DNA of 5,012 nucleotides from Methanofastidiosum sp. (GTDB lineage Archaea > Methanobacteriota_B > Thermococci > Methanofastidiosales > Methanofastidiosaceae), in contig DUKX01000168.1 in NCBI GenBank assembly GCA_013329085.1, positions 1 to 5,012 on the forward strand, given 5' to 3'. The position numbers and the translations under genes were made by a program. This document shows, in pieces, positions 4,936 to 5,012 of this stretch. The notes beneath the pieces were generated by a model. The model was not told the DNA's origin and did not search any database. It saw only the letters and a program-made list of their open reading frames with translations. Numbering within the stretch: position 1 is the stretch's first letter; each line of letters opens with the position of its first letter.

Positions 4936-5012
4936 ATGATCAGAGTAAAAAAGAAGAGTACAAAAATGAGAGGATTTAGAACATGTGGCGGTGGCTGCTC
5001 TAAGAAAAGAAG
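4936..5012 (+). CDS. rpl15: 50S ribosomal protein uL15 (L15), N-terminal part
   Basis: The first 25 codons of uL15 are present before the window ends. The protein reads MIRVKKKSTKMRGFRTCGGG followed by CSKKR. uL15 binds 23S rRNA, and its N-terminus is a long basic, glycine-rich tail that threads into the large subunit. The start MIR followed by basic residues, then RG-x-RTCGGGC and KKR, is a typical archaeal uL15 opening, in which I would expect a Gly/Arg-rich stretch next. Its position after uL30 is the standard order; in most archaea secY follows uL15. It begins 10 bases after uL30. Confidence 0.92.
   Translation, partial: MIRVKKKSTKMRGFRTCGGGCSKKR

Noticed and set aside
1..5012. Internal archaeal promoter (TATA box and BRE) within the operon
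   Set aside because: AT-rich stretches are frequent, but none stands in a gap between genes (all are 11 bases or less) and none could be told from coding sequence. No promoter is claimed.
1..5012. A novel accessory system, CRISPR array, insertion sequence or RNA gene
   Set aside because: Every base except short junctions is explained by eleven ribosomal protein genes in the conserved archaeal order. There are no direct repeat arrays, terminal inverted repeats or tRNA-like folds that I could find.

Overview
This window is one uninterrupted archaeal ribosomal-protein operon, all on the + strand: the distal half of the 'spc' cluster. The order is eS4 (3' part), uL5, uS14, uS8, uL6, eL32, eL19, uL18, uS5, uL30, uL15 (5' part). 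The proteins eS4, eL32 and eL19 have no bacterial counterpart, and this order is the conserved archaeal one, so the source is an archaeon. The DNA is AT-rich with an A/G-rich coding strand. Protein details such as the eL32 segment around KNDPKW recall euryarchaeal sequences, especially Thermococci-like ones, but I cannot place the lineage more closely from this window.

Layout: positions 1-306 hold the C-terminal 101 residues of eS4. Genes for uL5 (318-848), uS14 (845-988), uS8 (999-1385), uL6 (1395-1943), eL32 (1954-2481), eL19 (2486-2947), uL18 (2952-3524), uS5 (3535-4455) and uL30 (4464-4925) follow. uL15 starts at 4936 and runs off the end. No gap between genes exceeds 11 bases, one pair overlaps by 4 bases, and I see no promoter, terminator, RNA gene or mobile element. 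The genes are probably co-transcribed from a promoter upstream of the window, and translation is probably coupled.

Nearly every gene has a strong Shine-Dalgarno element of the GGTGA/GAGGTG type, matching the usual archaeal 16S 3' end. In most junctions it overlaps or directly abuts the stop codon of the previous gene, commonly as TAGGTGA. None of the ten stop codons is TAA.

The products build both subunits: eS4, uS14, uS8 and uS5 for 30S; uL5, uL6, eL32, eL19, uL18, uL30 and uL15 for 50S. uL5 and uL18 bind 5S rRNA.

This is a housekeeping region and I find no new system. The points most worth a second look are a C-terminal extension of about 53 residues on eL32 that looks like a diverged copy of the protein's own C-terminal half, a Glu-rich N-terminal extension of about 88 residues on uS5, and the fused stop/Shine-Dalgarno junctions.
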